Part shown: one piece after another, positions 25,387 through 39,700 of the stretch | How the letters are laid out: the number at the start of each line of letters is the position of its first letter | Numbering within the stretch: the stretch's first letter is position 1 | Assembly (NCBI GenBank): GCA_963761445.1 | Contig: CAVXHV010000005.1 | Coordinates: 806,001-870,000, forward strand | Length of the DNA: 64,000 nt | Direction: 5' to 3' | Source of the DNA: CAVXHV01 sp963761445 | GTDB taxonomy: Bacteria; Planctomycetota; Planctomycetia; Isosphaerales; Isosphaeraceae | Notes under the pieces: model-generated | Told to the model about the DNA's origin: nothing | Databases searched by the model: none | Seen by the model: only the letters and a program-made list of their open reading frames with translations | Program-made: the position numbers and the translations under genes

Positions 25387-25469
25387 GCCGGCGTGGCGGA
25401 ATGGCAGACGCTGAGGACTTAAAATCCTCTGGGGGTAACCCCGTGTGGGTTCGATTCCCACCGCCGGTA
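25387..25469 (+). tRNA. tRNA-Leu (anticodon UAA)
   Basis: The acceptor GCCGGCG pairs with CGCCGGT with one G-U pair and discriminator A. The anticodon arm is GAGGA CTTAAAA TCCTC, a GGGG/CCCC variable arm follows, and U8 and the D stem GCG/CGC are intact. This is the functional counterpart of the degenerate copy at 4648-4732. Confidence 0.96.
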
Positions 25470-25777
25470 TTGAACTTGCGACGAATTGCGGACGGGTACT
25501 TGCCTGACGGAGTTGGTGATACACCCGACGTCGCATTGGGGTGGCTTTGGCCGTTTCGCTGACCTTGAATGAGCAAATGTCGTTGATGCCGTGCGGTTTC
25601 CTCGCCGAATATGGGCTGGCGATGAACGCCTGGAAGACTCAGAATAATCACGCAGGTTTTTTTTGTCCCTGATCCGTAGCCTGGCGTAGCTCATTATTAT
25701 CAGCGCGACCTCCGGGCATTGCGGCGGCTCGATGAGATTGTCTCCACCTCCGAAGGGGCGCCGACAGAGGCCCGGAA
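25470..25777. other. Intergenic region before kinase 3
   Basis: About 300 bases without a supported gene. A T-rich run near 25658-25665 (GTTTTTTTTG) could belong to a terminator, though no strong stem precedes it. Confidence 0.35.
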
Positions 25778-28700
25778 ATGAGCGGCGGATCAATGACGGC
25801 GCCGGACGATGACCAGCTTGGGGCTGTCGTCGAGTCATTTCTCGACCGATTCCGGCGCGGCGAACAACCGGCCCTGACCGAGTTGATGGCACGGCACCCC
25901 GAGTTGGCCGGGCAGATTCGCGAGTTGATCCCGGCACTCGTCGAGCTGGAGCAGCACGTCGAACAGTCCGACGAGTTCAAGCCAGCGCCGGCACCTCTGA
26001 GAAAACTCAGTGATTCCTCTGAGGAAGGCCCACTGCCCAAGCGACTGGGCGACTATCTCATTATCCGGCGCATCGGCAGCGGCGGGATGGGGGTGGTGTA
26101 CGAGGCCGAGCACGAGTCTTTGAAGAGCCGGGTGGCGCTGAAGGTCGTGCACCCGCGATTTCGGGCCGATCCCAAATACCTGCGGCGGTTTCACGCCGAG
26201 GCCCGTCTTGCGGCCGGGCTGCACCACACCAACATCGTGACCGTCTTCGACTACGGCGACCACGACGGTGTCTGTTATTACGCCATGCAGTATATCAAGG
26301 GCCAGCCCCTCGACCACGTGCTCTCTGGCATCCGTCGGCTTCGTGACGAGGAAACCCAGGCCGATTTCATCCCCGACCCCGCGACACTCGTCGCCGTCCG
26401 GACCGCGTCGCCGTCGGCCCGCTGTTCGCCCGCGATCGACGGACTGTTGACCGGCCGCTACAGAGCGGCTGCCCCGATGGTCGAGGCCATCCTGGATAGC
26501 GAGCCAATCGAGAAGAACCACTTGAGTCCCTCGCAAGAAGCCGGGGCATTCGCCGATCGGGCCGGATTGGCGGAGCCCGTCGCTGCTAAGCCTCCCTCGG
26601 CAGAATCCTCGTCGCTCTCCGGTTTGAGCGATCTGCGGTACTTTCACGAGATTGCGCGGGTTGGCGCCCAGGTGGCCGACGCCACGGAGTACGCGCATCG
26701 CCGTGGCGTGTTGCACCGCGACATCAAACCGTCGAACCTCTTGCTCGACGCGCTGGGCAATGTCTGGGTCACCGACTTCGGTTTGGCAAAGCTCGAAGAG
26801 GGGGACGACCAGTCGCTATCGCGTGAGCTGGTGGGAACGCTCCGCTACATGGCGCCGGAGCGGTTACGCGGAAAGTCGGATCGGCACTGCGACATTTACT
26901 CGTTGGGGGCAACACTCTACGAATTGCTGGCTCTGCGGCCGCCATTCGAAGACTCCGACCAGATCCGCCTGGTCGAGCGCATTCGCATCGACTCGCCGCT
27001 GCCGCCGCGGCAACTCGAACAGCGCATTCCACGCGACCTGGAAACAATCGTTCTGAAGGCACTCGCCAAGGACCCGACGGACCGATTTGCTTCGGCTGGC
27101 GAGCTGGCCGACGAATTGCGGCGGTTCCTCAATGGCCGGCCGATCCAGTCGCGGCCGGTGTCTGTCGTCGAGCAGTTATGGCGTTGGTGCAAGCGCGACC
27201 CGTGGCTGGCCGGCGCCAACATCGCCGCAGCCCTGCTGACGATCGTCCTGGCCATCGTTTCGAGCGCGGCCGCCGTCGTTTACTGGAAACAGGCCAGCGC
27301 GCTGCGAATCGAGCGCGGCCGATCGGAAGCGACGGCGCTGGACGCAAGGTGGCGTGCGGTCGACGCCTACACGGCCCAAGCTCGCGCCGGTAAATTCAGC
27401 CGCCGGCCTGGCCAGCGATTTGAAAGCCTCGATGCCGTGGGCCAGGCCATGAAGTTGCTCGACGGTCTCCCCCAGCGCCCGGAGACGACATCACGCCGCG
27501 ACACGCTGCGCGATCTGGCGATTGCCTGCATGGCCCTACCCGACCTGAAACCCACCGGCACGGTCGTTGATCCGCCGAGCGGTGTCTACACGACTACCTT
27601 CGCCCCGAGAATGACACGGTACGCTCACATTTTCCGCGACGGTCGGGTCACCGTCCGCCGTTCTGGTGACAACATCGAAATCGCGGCGTTCAAGGCACCA
27701 GCCGTTCGCGACCTTTGGTTCTTGGGCTTCAGCCCCGACGGCCGCTACCTGGCGGCTTCGCAGACTCCCGTCGGCGGCCTGACGGTCTGGGACGTGGAAG
27801 AACACCGCGCCGCGCTCTCTGTTCCGGGTGACGTCGGACATGGCGTTCGATTCAGCCCGGACAGCCGACGCATCGTCGTGCGCGGTGATGCTGAAGTTCT
27901 TGATTTTAACCTGCCCAGCGGTCAGCTCGTCCGGCGCTGGCCGATACGCATGTTCACATTGGCCTTCCGTCCGGACGGCGCCCAGATCGCCTTGATTGAC
28001 GTTGGGTCGAAGCGGCGCGTGTGTCGGATTCTCGACTGGGACACCGGCGCGCCTGTCCGAGCTTTCGAGCTGCCGACTGCTTCGGGCGAAATCGCCTGGA
28101 GCCCCGACGGCGCCACGCTCGCGACTTGCGGTGGAACGAAAATCCACCTCTGGGATACGGCGACAAGCATCCGTCGGGGAGTTCTCGAAGGCCAAAATAC
28201 CAGCGGCGGTCTGGCCGCGGCCTTTCACCCCGCGGGGACGCTGCTGGCCAGCAACGGTTGGGAAGGAATGCTGCGCATTTGGGACCCGATTCTGTGTCGA
28301 CCCGTACTCGACGTGGCCGGCGCCGGAGGCGTCCCGGTAAGCGCTAATGGACAGATCGTCATCGAACAAGTCGATAAGCTCGTGACTTATCAGATCGATC
28401 CGGCGCTCGAGTACCGGACGTTCGCCTTCGCGTCTCGCGAACCCGCCGGGTATGAGCGGCCGTCGGTGCGGTGTGACGGTCGTCTGCTCGCCGTTGGCAC
28501 CGATCAGGGCGCGGCGCTCTGGGACCTGGCTCACGGCACCGAGCTGGCGTATCTGCCGATCGGCTATGCGGGGCATCTGTTATTTGATCGCTCGGGCGAC
28601 TTGATCGTGAGCGGCTCGTTCGGCGTTCGGCGGTGGCCGATCGATCTTGACCTCGGCCGCGGCCGTCTCGAAATCGGTCCGTCCCGTCCCCTCGCGCTGC

Positions 28701-30071
28701 CGGCGGGAGATTGTGGGATCGCCACCGATGATTCGGGCCGGATCGTCGCCGCGGCTCACTATGACTATGCCTACGTGGTGACCCCTGACGGGACGAAACG
28801 TTTCGGCCCTCTGAATGACTGCCGAACTGTCGCCGTCAGTCCCGATGGGAAATGGTTGGCGACTGGCACGCACACGGCGAGTGAGCGCGCGCCAGGTCTG
28901 GCGCATCGCCGACCTTGCCAGGGTCGCCGAGCTACCCATAGATCATGGAACCGCGGTCGAATTCAGCCCCGACGGAAATTGGTTGAGGTCGATGTCTGCG
29001 CCTTCCCAACTCTGGGAAGTCGGCACCTGGCGGATGGCAAGGCAAATCGGTGATGAACACGGGTGTTTCTCGCCCGACGGTCGCCTGATCGCGGTCCAGG
29101 GTGTCAGCCGGCTGATCCGTCTCGTGGAAACGGATACGGGCCGCACGCTGGCGCGGCTGGAAAGCCCCGACCTGTGCCGGGGTTGGCCGGTTTTCAGCCC
29201 GGACGGGTCGCGGCTGGTTGTGTCCACACATGACGGCAGTGCCGCCCATGTTTGGGACTTGCGAACGATTCGGCGGCAACTCGCCGCGATGGGCCTCGAC
29301 TGGGTTGCGCCTGCGTATCCTGATCAAGACCCCGCTGCCGTGTCCGTTCCGCCAATTAAGCACGTCGACATTCGCGATTTCTTTCTCACGACCGCCCGCG
29401 GTGCTGCACTGGCCATCGAAGGTCGATGGGAAGAGGCCGCTGCCGCCTACGGGCAAGCGTTTACATTCGGAAAATCGGACCAGGCGGATCGCTCGCTCGA
29501 GGGGGCAGTTCTCAAGCTGGCAGTGGGCGACGGGGCGGGATATCGATCAATCTGCCGGCAAATGCTCGACACTTATCACGGAAACAACGACTTGGGCTGG
29601 TATGTTTATGCGGCGCACGCGATTGTCCTCGATACCGACAGTCCCGCCGAACGGCTCCAGGCATTGCGCATGGCCGAGCGCCGCGCCAGGGAGTCGCCCG
29701 ACGCGTATTCCGAGCACGTCATGGGTCTGGCTCTCTACCGCAACGGCCGATTTGCCGAGGCCGAGGCGCGGGAAATCGCCAACATCGCCCGTAATCGCGG
29801 CTGGCGATGCGAGGTTCTCGATCGCCTGGTCGTGGCCATGGCCCAGCAGGGGCTCGGCCATCACGAAGAAGCCCGGCGCTCGCTCGAACAGGCCGAGAAG
29901 TGGATCGCCGAGCAACGGCGCGATCGCCCCGGCGGCCCGGACCGCGCCGTGCCCGAGGGTTGGCTGTGGCGTGACGCCATCATGATGCAAATCCTGCTGC
30001 GCGAAGCCCGTGGCGTGATCCGTGCCGAGTCGCCAGAATTGCCGCGGGACGTCTTCGCCCCCGCCACCTGA
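25778..30071 (+). CDS. Ser/Thr protein kinase with WD-like repeats and TPR-like tail (kinase 3; one frameshift)
   Basis: The reconstructed protein has about 1,430 residues. An N-terminal helical region precedes the kinase domain with GSGGMG at 100-105, VALKVV, then an unusual insert of about 105 residues (about 180-285) between the hinge and HRDIKPSN at 313, TDFGLAKL and YMAPERL. One membrane helix follows (LTIVLAIVSSAAAVVYW). The outer part has many WD-like blades marked by FSPDGRYLAAS, FSPDSRRIVVR, WSPDGATLATCGG, FHPAGTLLASNG, VSPDGKWLA, FSPDGNWL and FSPDGSRLVVS, then TPR-like helices (AIEGRWEEAAAAYGQAF). The frame breaks near 28880, just inside a WD blade, and resumes as RQVWRIADLARVAELP. 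ATG 25793 is an alternative start. Confidence 0.92.
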
Positions 30072-30423
30072 CCGCCGCGCGAGCGAGTCTCGGCCATTGG
30101 GAGCGCGGCGGCTCATCGCCGCTTTCGTCGCCCCCCAAAAAAACGCAAGCAAGCTTCCACAATCCACTTGCGTTGACGACGCGATATCGAGTCTTCGAAT
30201 TCTGTCCCCATCCCTGTCCCAAACGCTCCTCCGAGCGCAGATCTCACCTAATTGGTACGTCGGATATCCGGCACTCTGCGATGACATCTACCAAAGAACG
30301 CGAACGCGCCGACGCTGAGGCCGCTTACGCGCCCTTTAGGGTCACCTGAAACAACTTGGGCGATTGCCTCACGTCACGAAGATGCACGGATGCCGGGTTT
30401 TCCTCCGCAAGAAGGGTTGTGCG
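30072..30423. other. Intergenic region before the giant gene
   Basis: About 350 bases with no supported gene or terminator. An A-rich run CCCCCCAAAAAAACG occurs near 30131-30145. The promoter of the giant gene is presumably here, but I cannot single it out. Confidence 0.35.
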
Positions 30424-30765
30424 ATGCCGACACCTCGTGAGCCGGGCGCGAGCAGACTCCAGAGCGATTCTATTCACAGACTGAAGTTGAGCTTGAGACG
30501 AAAACGAGCCGCGAAAAAAATGAAACGGCGGCCGTTCCAGCCGGACTGGAGCGGCCTGGAGCCGCGGATGATGCTGGCGACGTTTCTGGTCACGACCACG
30601 GCCGACTCGGGCTCGAGCCCCCTGTCGCTCAGGCAGGCAATCATCGATTCCGATGCGACGCCGGGGTTGAACACCATCGACTTCAGCATCGGCGCGGTGG
30701 GCAGTCAGCAGACGATCACCCCAGCGACGGCGCTGCCCGAGTATCACCAACCCCGTGTTCATTGA
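30424..30765 (+). CDS. Giant protein segment 1: N-terminus with LEPRMML motif
   Basis: The ATG at 30424 has an AAGGG site seven bases upstream. The segment is strongly basic (LSLRRKRAAKKMKRR), then FQPDWSGLEPRMMLATFLVT, the motif that follows the basic region in many very large planctomycete exported proteins. SPLSLRQAIIDSDATPG after it is the CSLREA-like element that often begins beta-helix adhesins. The frame then ends falsely: an extra C in CTGCCCGAG near 30740 shifts it, and the next segment continues as SITNPVFIDGWSQGG. Confidence 0.75.
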   Translation: MPTPREPGASRLQSDSIHRLKLSLRRKRAAKKMKRRPFQPDWSGLEPRMMLATFLVTTTADSGSSPLSLRQAIIDSDATPGLNTIDFSIGAVGSQQTITPATALPEYHQPRVH

Positions 30766-33700
30766 CGGTTGGAGCCAGGGGGGGGCCGGCTATACCGGTG
30801 TGCCATTGATCGTGATCGACGGTACCAGCGCCGGCTCCGGCTCTGACGGCCTCGATCTCGATACGGGTTCCGATGGCAGCACCATCCGCGGGCTCGTGAT
30901 CAACGACTTCGGTGGCGCGGGCATCTCGATCACGACGAGCGGCAACTTGGTGGAAAGTTCCTTTATCGGGACCGACGTCTCGGGGGCGGTGGCGGCAGCC
31001 AATGGAACGGGCGTGGAGATCGCGAGCGGCGGCGAGAACAACACGATTGGCGGCACGACGATCATCGCGCGCAACATCATCTCCGCCAACGCGAATGCCG
31101 GCGTGGAGATCGACGACGCAAACGACAACGTCGTCGAGGGCGACTTTATCGGCACCGACGTGACCGGGACAGTCGCGCTGGCCAACGGCGCGGACGGCTC
31201 ACCGTCCGGCGGTATCGATGTCACCGATTCCGCCTCCGCCAACACCATCGGCGGCCTCACTGCGGCGCCGGGGACCGGCGCGGGCAACCTGATCTCGGGC
31301 AATATCGGCGCGGGTGTGTGGCTCGATAGCGCAGGGCCGGACAACCTGGTGGCCGGCAATTTGATCGGCACCAATGTCACGGGGTCGGTCGCTCTCGGCA
31401 ATGGCTACGCTCTCGGGAGCCTTAAGAGTGGGACTGGCGTCGAAGTCTACTCCTCGCCCGACACCATCGTGGGTGAGCCGGGCGGCGGCAACGTGATCAG
31501 CGGCAACGGCCTGGGCAATACCGACGGCTCCAACGTCCACCTGATTTATTCGAGCGGGAGCGTGGTCCAGAGCAACTTGATCGGCACCGACGTCACCGGG
31601 ACCGTCGCGCTCTCCACGAACACCCTCTTCGGTGTCTTTCTAGAGATCGGGTCGTACACCGTCGGTGGGCTCACACCCATACCGGGCACGGGATTGGGCA
31701 ACGTCATCTCGGGCAATGGCGTCTGGCATTAGATTCGATGGCGGTGTTGAACCCGACACCGTCGTCATCGAGGGCAATATCATCGGAGCCGATCCGACCG
31801 GCGAACTCGCGGTGCCGAATATCAATGGAGGCGTCTCTCTCGCTCAGGCGTCAGCCTGGTCACCATTGGCGGTACGGCGGCGGGCGCGGGCAACCTGATC
31901 TCGGGAAACGATTATGGCGTGGAACGTCTCTCTGTACGACTCCTCGAATAATTTGGTCGCGGGCAACTTGATCGGCACCGACATCACCGGCGAGAGCCAA
32001 TTGACGAGCACGGGTCTTCAAAACGGCACTGGCGTGAATCTCGTGGACGGATCGAGCGATAACACGATCGGTGGTACGACCGCCGGGACGGCGCCGGTAA
32101 TATCATCTCGGGGAACGCCGATTCCGGCGTCTTTATCGGTGTTCTGATGTCGCCGGCTCCGTTTCGTCGGGCAACGTTGTCGAAGGCAATTTCATCGGTA
32201 CCGACAGCACGGGCACCGCCGCGCTCGCCAACGCAGACGACGGCGTTCGAGCGAGTGCGGGTGCCTCGCGGCAACACGATCGGCGGCACCACGGCCTCGG
32301 CCCGCAACATCATTTCGGGCAACACCAATGCCGGCGTGGAGATCACCGGACAGGCGCGACGACGGCAACGTCGTCGCGGGCGACTTTATCGGCACCGACA
32401 GGACCGGGACCGTGGCGATTGGCAACGGCACGGGCGTCGAGATCGATACGAGCGCGTCCGGCAACACGATCGGCGGCGTGACGAGCACGCCCGGCACCGG
32501 CCTGGGCAACGTGATCAGCGGCAATACCGATAACGGCGTCGTGATCGACGGCACAGGCCTACCCGCCGAGACACACCTTTACTTGAAGGCCGACGGCAAC
32601 CCGAACAACTCCGGCAATAACCCCAACGGAGTGTACGTCGGCGATGCCACGCTGCTCGTGGCGGCGTGACCTATGGCACGGGCGTCACCGGCCAGGCCTT
32701 TCAGTTCAATGACACGGCCGGCGAGCGTGTCGACGTTAACGATCCGAGCAATTACCTGGCTACCACCGCCGTCACGCTCTCGGCCTGGATCAACCTGAGC
32801 AGCCTTCCCGGGACAACGCCCTATGTCATCGCCTCGCGGGCGTACTCGGCCACGTCGGAGAACTACGGGCTCTACGTCAATTCCAGCGGTGAGCTGGTCT
32901 TCGAGTGGTATTCCGCCGGCGCGTTCCACACCGAGACTTCCAGCGGCGCGGACCTCGGATCGCGGCTGGGCGTCTTTCAGCAAGTGGCCGTGGTCACGGA
33001 CGGTTCGACGGTCACGTTCTACGTCAACGGCGTGGCCGTCAGCTCGGCCGCGATGCCCGACCCGCTCGACGACTCGGCCTCCGGCGACCTCGAAATCGGC
33101 GGCCTCTCCCAGGGCCCCAACCTGTTCAATGGCCTGATCGACGAGATCTCGGTCACGCTCGACCCTCTCCCGGCCGACGTGATCGCCCGGATTTACGCCA
33201 ATGGCGGCCAGGGGACAGACCTGGGCGGCAGCGGCACCCAGGACACGACCGTCGCCGGCAATTTGATCGGTACGAACCCCGCCGGCACGATCGCCATCCC
33301 CAACGGCGGCGACGGCGTCGAGATCAATGACGCGTTCAACAACACGATCGGCGGCACCGCCGGCGATCCCAGCAACATCATTTCGGGCAACACGGGCACG
33401 GCGTGGAGATCACCGGCACAGACGCGACGGGCAACGTGGTCGCGGGCGACTATATCGGCACCGAGCTTGAGCGGTCTGGCGGCTTTGGCCAACGCGACGG
33501 GTGTGACAATCTCCTCGGGGTCGACCGACAACACGATCGGCGGCACCACCTCCGGCGCCCCGAACGTGATCTCTGGAAACTCGGCAGAAGGGGTGCGGAT
33601 CCAGACCACGACGAGATCCGACAACGTCGTCGAAGGCGACTACATCGGCACCGACGTGACCGGTGACGCCAAGCTCGGTAACTCTTCGGGAATCGAGCTC

Positions 33701-36700
33701 TGCGGAGTCGGGCAACACGATCGGCGGCTCGGTCGCGGGCGCCGGCAACATCATTGCCGGAAACGACGGAACCGGTCCTACACGGGCTACGCGGCGGCTC
33801 TCAGATCGTGATCGTCGGACTACTCCCAGCACGCCGACGTCGACAACAACCTGGTCGAAGGGAACTTTATCGGCCTCGACGCCAATGGCCAGGCGCTGGC
33901 CGGCGCCACCGGCGCCGGCATCCTCTACCGACGTCCTCTCACCCGGCGGCGTGATCGGCAACACGATCGGCGGCACCACGGCGGGTGCCCGAAACGTGAT
34001 CTCCGGGAACCTCAATGGATCTGCTGATGGCGGGAGACAACGGGAACCTGGTCGAGGGCAACTTCATCGGCACCGACCCCACCGGTACGATCGCCATCGG
34101 CAATGGAGTCGGCGACTCGGACGTCGAATTGCAAGGCGCGATGGACGACACGATCGGCGGGACGACCGCCGCGGCCCGCAACATCATCTCCGGCGACGAC
34201 CTATCGGGGTCACCATCGCGAACCAGCACGCGACCGATAACTTCGTCGAAGGGAACTACATCGGCACCGACAAGACGGGTACGCATGCCCTCGCGAATTC
34301 CATCGGGGTCTACGTTAACTGCACGGCCGGCGACAACACCATCGGCGGCGCGACCTCCACGCCTGGGACCGGGAGCCGGGAACCTCATCGCGGGTAACAG
34401 CAATTATTGGAAATCCGCGTCGGTGATGTCGTCCTGGGCAACGCGATCGGAATCGTCGCGCTGCCGGGCGGAGGAAGTTCGCCCGCCAATGGTAATGGAA
34501 TCGAGGTTCTCAGCGGAGGCAGCGTCCAGATCGGTGGAACCACCACAGTCGATGAGAACGTCGTCTCGGGCAACACCGCTTCCGGGATTCAATTGGAAGC
34601 CACCGGCTCCGATGTCGTCGAAGGCAACCTGGTCGGCACCGACATCACCGGCAAATCCGCGGTTCCCAATTCCATCGGCATCTTTATCGGGAGCAGCTCT
34701 TCGGGCAACACGATCGGCGGCACCATGGCCGCCGACAGAATGTCGTCTCGGGCAACACCAGCGACCGGGATCGAGATCAGCTACTCGGCGGAAACCTCGT
34801 CGAAGGCAACCTGATCGGCACCAACATGGCAGGGAAATGCGCGGTTCCCAACGCCATGGCGTCGTGATCGACGACAACTCCCGAGACAACACGATCGGCG
34901 GCGCGACGAGCGGTGCGGGCAAACATCATCTCCGGCAACCGCAGTGACGGGATTTTGATCAACGGCGGTTCGAGCACGATCATCCAGGGCAACATGATCG
35001 GTAGTTCCCCGGGCCTGGGCAATGGCATCGGCCTTTACGATCCAGCGACACCGATGACTCTGGGCGGGACCGCCCGGGACCAGTCGAACTTCTACGGCTA
35101 TAACAACGGCCCAGGGGTGCTGCTCGGCCCGGCCGCGGCCGTGGGCAGCTCGGCCCTGGGCGAACGGTTCGCGGGCGACTCCGACGTGGGCATCTTGATC
35201 GGCACTCTCACCACCCCGACGTCTGCACCGGCCCCCTTCACGCCCAGTAGCCCGCTCTTCTCGCCGGTGATCACCGAGTCGTCGATCAAGTCGGGCCTGC
35301 TCGAAATTTCCGGGTACGCCCTTCCCGGCTCGATCATCGGGTTCTACGCCTCGGCCTCGACCGATGTGCATGGCAACGGCGAGGGGGTCCTGTTCCTGGG
35401 CTCGTTCGTTGAGGGTTCTGCCGAAGACACCAACTCGACTGTCGGTACCGGCACCATGGCGGGCGCCAATCAATTCAACTTCACGTTCGTGGTGCCCTCG
35501 TCGATCACCCCCGGCATGAGCGTCACCGCGATTTCGGGCGGGACCGCCGCCGCCCCGGTGGTTTCCCAGTTCGCCGCCGATTCGCAGACCATCGCCGGGT
35601 CGGTCGGGCCCACGATCAGCAGCGGCGGCAACGCCACCGTTCTCGTCGGCCAGGCCTTCTCATACCAGGGCTTTTTCGGCGACAACGCCAGCACGACGCT
35701 CTCGGGTACGGCCAATTACGACGACGGCACGGGCAACCAGGCTCTCTCGATCAAGGCCACGGCCGTCACGCCCGCCAGTTACGACGAATACACCCCGCTG
35801 GCGACGGGCACGTACATCTCTCGCACATCTTCACCGCGCCGGGGACGTATGACGTCACGTTTTCGATCCTCGACGGCGATAGCTACACGGCCTCGGGTGG
35901 GGTGACGGTGACGGTTGTGGCCACACCGCCGACGATCGATCCGGGTCAGGTCACGCTGGCGCCAACGAACGATCTGACCGACACCGCGTCGCCGACGATC
36001 GTGAGCGTCGACGAGTCCATCACCGTCAGCGGCACGTTCACCGACCCCAACCCCGGGACCACGTCCGCCGGCGAGATCGACACGGTGACGATCTACTGGG
36101 GCGACGGCAGCACACCCACACCGGCCACGGTCGACCAGGCGACTCATACGTTCACAGCAACGCATGTTTACACGGCACCGAGCTCGGTCGAGGCGGGCAA
36201 GGGCCTGTACGCGGTGACGGCGACCCTGACCGACAGCGAGGGACTCTCGACCACGATCGGCGGCGGCAAGCTCTATGCCGAGGTCGACGACGTTCCACCG
36301 ACGGGGCTCGCGCTTGGCTTCACCTCGGAGACGGTCGCCCCCGGCGGCGCCGTGTCGCTCTCGGGCCAGTTTCAGGCGCCCCAGGATGCCAACGACCTCT
36401 ACGATGTGGCCGTCAACTGGGGCGACGGCACGACCCCGACGGAGATCAGTCTGCTGGGCGGGGTGACATCGTTCTCGGGCCTGACGCATCATTACCAGTC
36501 GCAGCCGGCCTACCGGGCGGGCACGCCGTACACCGTGACCGTTTCGGTGAACGACGCCTACGAGCCGCTCGACCTGGCGACCGCCTCGGCCAGCGTCTCG
36601 GTCGTGGCCCCGACGGCGTCGGCGCTGGCGGTCAATCTGAGCACGAACGAGATCACCGAGGGGGGAACGGCGACGGTGGCGGGAACCCTGACCGCCGCCG

Positions 36701-39700
36701 TGCCGGGCGACCCCCATGTCGTGGTGATCGACTGGGGCGACGGCACGTCGACCGACGTGCCGCTGGCGGCCGGAGTGGCCAAGTTCTCCGGACGTCACCC
36801 ATCCCTACCCGCTCAACTCGGTGAAGCAGGCCGGCGGCGTCTATGCCATCACGGCGACCGGCACCGACACCGACGGGGCCGCACTGCCGGGAGCCAATGC
36901 GAGCGCGTCGATCAAGGTCGACGACATCGCCCCGACGGTTTCCGATCTGGTCGTCACGACCGACCAAGACCTGTCGGCCACGACGTCGCTGTCCACGATC
37001 ATCGAGGGCTCGACGGTCTTCCTCACCGGCCACTACACCAACCCCGGCGGTGCCCACGACAGCGATACCATCATGATCAACTGGGGCGACGGCACGATCG
37101 ACCAGGCCATCGTCCAGCCCGCGACCTTGACCTTCCTCGACGAGCATCCCTACGCCGACTTGCCGGCCGGGACGACCAGCTCGGTCAAGACGATCATCGC
37201 GACCGCGACCGACGATGAGGGGGATTCAGGGACCGCCTCGATCAGTCTCACTGTCACCCATCCCGCGCCCGTGGTTTCGATCCAGTCGGGCGGCTTCAAC
37301 GCGGCGGGTCAACAGATGCTGAGCGCGCCGATCTCCGGCGGCGACACGGCGGCTCTTGACTACCAGTGGACGGTCAACAACCAGGTGGTCTCGACGACCT
37401 CGAGCTACAGTGTCAGCCCATCTCTGGAGGTTGTCGGCGGCAACTCCACCTCGAACGTCGTCAAGGTGACGGTGACCGAGGCGAACGATCCGGCCGAGAC
37501 GTCCTCGTATTCCGCGCAGCTCGACCTGCTCGACATCCCCGGTCAGACTTTCGTCGTCCCCGCTCCGAGCCAGGGGGTCAACGCCATCCTCGTGACCGAC
37601 CTGGGCGGCAATTCGATCCTCGCGGGTGAGGCTCTCGCGACTTCCGGCAACACGATCGAGTTTTCCGGCGGCTTGCCCGTGATCGCCAGTGGAGTTACGC
37701 CCTCGACAGACACCTTTGATTTTCGACACGCCGGCGACGGGGGACACCTACGTCGGCAACGCCGGCGACGACGTCTTCAACGAGCATACTGACGGCACCG
37801 TCGCCTACGGGATGGGCGGCAATAATATCTTCAACTTCCAGGTGAACTGCACCCTGACGGCGGTGGCGGATACGGGCCAGAACACGCTGGATTTCGCCAG
37901 CAACCCCTACGCGATCACCTTCAACATGCAGGAGACCGAGGGCCAGACCCAGTATGTCATGCCCGGCTCGACGGCCCATGCGGTCATCGTCAACGACCTG
38001 GGGAATGCCGGAACGTTTTCGACTCTGGATTGCTCGAACTACGGCGACACCGTGACGGCCGCCACCGGCTCGACGATCGTCGGCGGCGGCGGCATGGACA
38101 CCGTGATGCTCAGCTCGGTATCCAGTGTCACCGTCGACGCCAGCGCGAGCGGCAACATGCTCGAAAACACGGCCGGCTCGACCCTGGGCAACGTCACCTA
38201 CCTCGGCGACTCGGCCGCCGCAACCGGTTCCGATGGGGCCGTCAACTTCTCCAACGATGCCAGCGGCACGATCGACGGCACGCTCGCCTTCGACGGCGAC
38301 TCGGGCGCGACCACCTTCAACAACTCGGGCACGACGGGTGCCAGCGCTTCGATCAGCTTTGACGGTGATAACGCCGCCACCGTTTTCAACAATACCGGGA
38401 CGCAATCGGGCACGATCAGCTTCGATGGCGATTCAGGCGCGACCACGCTCGCCGCCGGCCAGGGGAGTACCGGGGCGATCAGCTTCGACGGCGACGGCGC
38501 GGCCGCCACCTTTATCAACGCCGTCGGTGCGGTCCAGTCGGGCACGATCAGCTTCGACGGCGACTCCGGTGGGATGACGTTCGCCGGCCAGGGGGGCACC
38601 GGGACCATCAGCTTCGACGGCGACAATGCCGCCGCGACCTTCTCCAACAGCGGAACCCAGTCGGGCACGATCGGCTTCGACGGCGACGGCGGCACTGCGA
38701 CCTTCAATAACTATTCCAACTCCTCGCAGACGGGCACGATCAGCTTTGACGGCGACTCCGGGGCGTCATCGTTCAACAACAGTTCCGGCGCCGTCCAGAC
38801 AGGCACGATCAGCTTCGACGGCGACTCGGGTGCCGCCACCTTCGCCAACAACGGCAGCGCCGCGGCGAGCATCAGCTTCGACGGCGACTCGGGTGCCGCC
38901 ACCTTCGCCAACAACGGCACGACGGCCACCAATGCGAACGTGACGTTCGATGGCGACGGCGGTGCCTCGAGCTTCAATAACTACACGGGCAGCTCGACCG
39001 GCGGCAGCATCACGTTCGACGGCGACTCGGGCGCTTCCACATTCGCCAACAACGGCGTAACCCAGAGCGGCGCGACCATCAACTTTGACGGTGACAGCGG
39101 CGCGACCACCTTCAACAATATCGGCAGCGTCGCCACCGGCGCGACCGTCAGCTTTGACGGCGACTCGGGCGCGACCACCTTCAACAACAACCCCGGTGCC
39201 ATCCAGTCCGGATCCGTCGGCTTTGACGGCGACTCGGCTGCCGGCACTTTCACCGGCGGCCAGGCCGGATCCCAAACGATCAGTTTCGACGGCGACGGGG
39301 GTGCGGCCACCTTCAACAACTTCGGCGGCTCGACTCAGTCCGGCACCGTGAACTTCGACGGCGACTCGGCGGCCGGGAATCTGGGCGGCGGCCAGCACGG
39401 TACACCCAGCATCAGCTTCGACGGCGACGGCGGCGCAGCCACTTTCAACAACTATGGCGGCTCCACGCTGTCGGGCAGCGTCGGGTTCGACGGCGATGGG
39501 GCCACGTCCACCTTCAATAATTATTCCGGGGCCAATCCGATCGGCTCGGTCGGCTTCAACGGCGACGGCGGCTCGGCCACCTTCAACAATAACGCGGGCG
39601 CGACCGCCTCGGGCACAATCGGCTTCGACGGCGACGGGGCCGCGGCCACCTTCAACAATGCGGGGACGATCGCCACGTCGCAGCCGATCGTCTTCTCCGA

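Noticed and set aside
25658..25665. T8 run as a terminator
   Set aside because: No stable stem lies directly upstream.
27536..28576. Leftward 346-codon frame
   Set aside because: It is antisense to the WD-like part of kinase 3, which has clear protein motifs.
31665..34947. Several separate small beta-helix genes
   Set aside because: The many short overlapping frames continue one another's repeat pattern without starts or ribosome sites, so frame errors in one gene explain them.
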